From Caballeronia mineralivorans PML1(12) (lineage in GTDB: Bacteria; Pseudomonadota; Gammaproteobacteria; Burkholderiales; Burkholderiaceae), in NCBI RefSeq assembly GCF_001028175.1, contig NZ_AEJF01000062.1:1-64000 (forward strand): a DNA stretch of 64,000 nucleotides. Direction: 5' to 3'. A model generated the notes under the pieces. That model saw nothing but the letters and a program-made list of their open reading frames with translations, was not told where the DNA came from and made no database searches. Below, in pieces: positions 63,368 through 64,000 of this stretch; position 1 is the stretch's first letter, and each line of letters opens with the position of its first letter. The position numbers and the translations under genes were made by a program.

Positions 63368-63943
63368 ATGGTTTTGCCACACGATAACAAGGCACAGGTC
63401 GCAGTTTCCATAGGAAGCAAAATTCGCGCGCTGCGCCAACGATTCAAGCGCACGCTGGATGAAGTGGCGACGAGTGCGGGGATTTCCAAGCCCTTTTTAT
63501 CGCAGGTGGAACGAGGTCATGCAACGCCTTCTATTACGTCGCTAGTTGGCATTGCGCGAGCGCTAGGCGTCACGGTGCAGTACTTCGTCGACACGCCAAC
63601 GGAAGACAAGTCAGTGCGTAGAGGAAGTGAGCTGAAGTACTTCGGGTTCGACGGAACCGCAAATCTTTTTGGATGGCTGACGAACTTGTCGGTCGGCGGC
63701 AAGCTGGAAGCGATTCTCGTCAGGATGCCGGTGGGACAGAACCCATCGGAAGTCACGACACATGCAGGGGAAGAGTTTTTATACGTGATGAGCGGCCAGT
63801 TGTCGCTCACGTTAGAAGGTACGACGTTTGTATTGCAGGCAGGTGACACCGCGCATTTCGAGTCCACCGTGCCTCACGCCTGGTGCAATACCGCTCGCGA
63901 AGAAGCGGTGGTTATATGGGTGGGCACGCCAAGATTGTTCTAG
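63368..63943 (+). CDS. XRE-family regulator with cupin sensor domain
   Basis: This 191-residue protein has an XRE helix-turn-helix (about 15-70; TLDEVATSAGISKPFLSQVERGHATPSITSLVGIARAL) and a C-terminal cupin domain (about 110-188; HAGEEFLYVMSGQLSLTLEG, GDTAHFESTVPHAW). Such regulators control small-molecule catabolism or polyamine, amino-acid and sulfur genes. Its own upstream palindrome suggests autorepression. Target genes are probably to the right of the window. Only one start is possible near the promoter, and a -10-like TATGGT overlaps it, so the transcript may be nearly leaderless. Confidence 0.9.
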   Translation: MVLPHDNKAQVAVSIGSKIRALRQRFKRTLDEVATSAGISKPFLSQVERGHATPSITSLVGIARALGVTVQYFVDTPTEDKSVRRGSELKYFGFDGTANLFGWLTNLSVGGKLEAILVRMPVGQNPSEVTTHAGEEFLYVMSGQLSLTLEGTTFVLQAGDTAHFESTVPHAWCNTAREEAVVIWVGTPRLF

Positions 63944-64000
63944 GTGCTTTTGCTCCGTGCTTTCGTTAAAAACACTATCTCTGTATTTGTAAGCATTACT

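Overview
The window is high-GC, gene-dense proteobacterial chromosome. Gene families and gene order point to Burkholderiaceae, most like Paraburkholderia or Caballeronia: a GbpR-type LysR beside L-arabonate-pathway genes, a Xanthomonas-like tonB-exbB-exbD-exbD cluster, a Tat-exported phosphocholine phospholipase C, a DUF4148 secreted protein and many LysR regulators. No rRNA, tRNA, CRISPR array, intact insertion sequence or prophage was seen. Family assignments come from reading the translated sequence, not from database searches.

Layout. 1-4.3 kb: a truncated zinc-ribbon membrane protein at the left edge, then a membrane PAS-GGDEF-EAL protein translationally coupled to an UndA-like heme-oxygenase-fold di-iron oxidase (the fatty-acid-to-1-alkene family). 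4.3-8 kb: alpha-ketoglutaric semialdehyde dehydrogenase and L-2-keto-3-deoxyarabonate dehydratase, divergent from a GbpR-like LysR. 8.1-9.4 kb: an orphan RsbRD-type histidine kinase. 9.4-16.1 kb: a leftward organosulfur cluster with two SsuD-like monooxygenases, an acyl-CoA-dehydrogenase-like flavoprotein, an SsuA-like binding protein, a four-domain rhodanese and a Gln-type thiol dioxygenase. 17-24 kb: ahpC/ahpF, an F420-type NADP oxidoreductase, an orphan DppA-like binding protein, ribA, and a hicAB locus whose hicA appears frameshifted near its 3' end. 24-31 kb: a 2OG-Fe(II) oxygenase, a serine-recombinase homologue without catalytic residues, and a 1438-residue CheB-CheR-PAS hybrid kinase. 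31-39 kb: ackA-xfp (phosphoketolase to acetate), a LysR/MFS pair, an ArsR regulator, a sirtuin and a RIO kinase. 39-48.6 kb: a surface lipoprotein resembling a glycosidase, plcN, a small lipoprotein, an FUSC-family transporter and an aldo/keto reductase. 48.6-57.2 kb: a GAF-GAF-GGDEF-EAL protein, an MFS exporter, divergent GlxA-type regulator and isonitrile-hydratase-like genes, a DUF4148 protein and a second zinc-ribbon membrane protein. 57.5-64 kb: a decayed TonB-dependent receptor, a repeat-bearing AT-rich non-coding stretch, the tonB-exbB-exbD1-exbD2-TPR cluster and an XRE-cupin regulator.

Most noteworthy are: the c-di-GMP protein fused in expression to an UndA homologue; the compact organosulfur cluster; two distant paralogous zinc-ribbon membrane proteins, one with a 30-bp-arm inverted repeat inside its coding sequence; and a non-coding block (58.1-58.4 kb) with a 67-bp hairpin and two copies of a 33-bp repeat, each carrying an operator-like palindrome, between a dead receptor gene and the TonB cluster.
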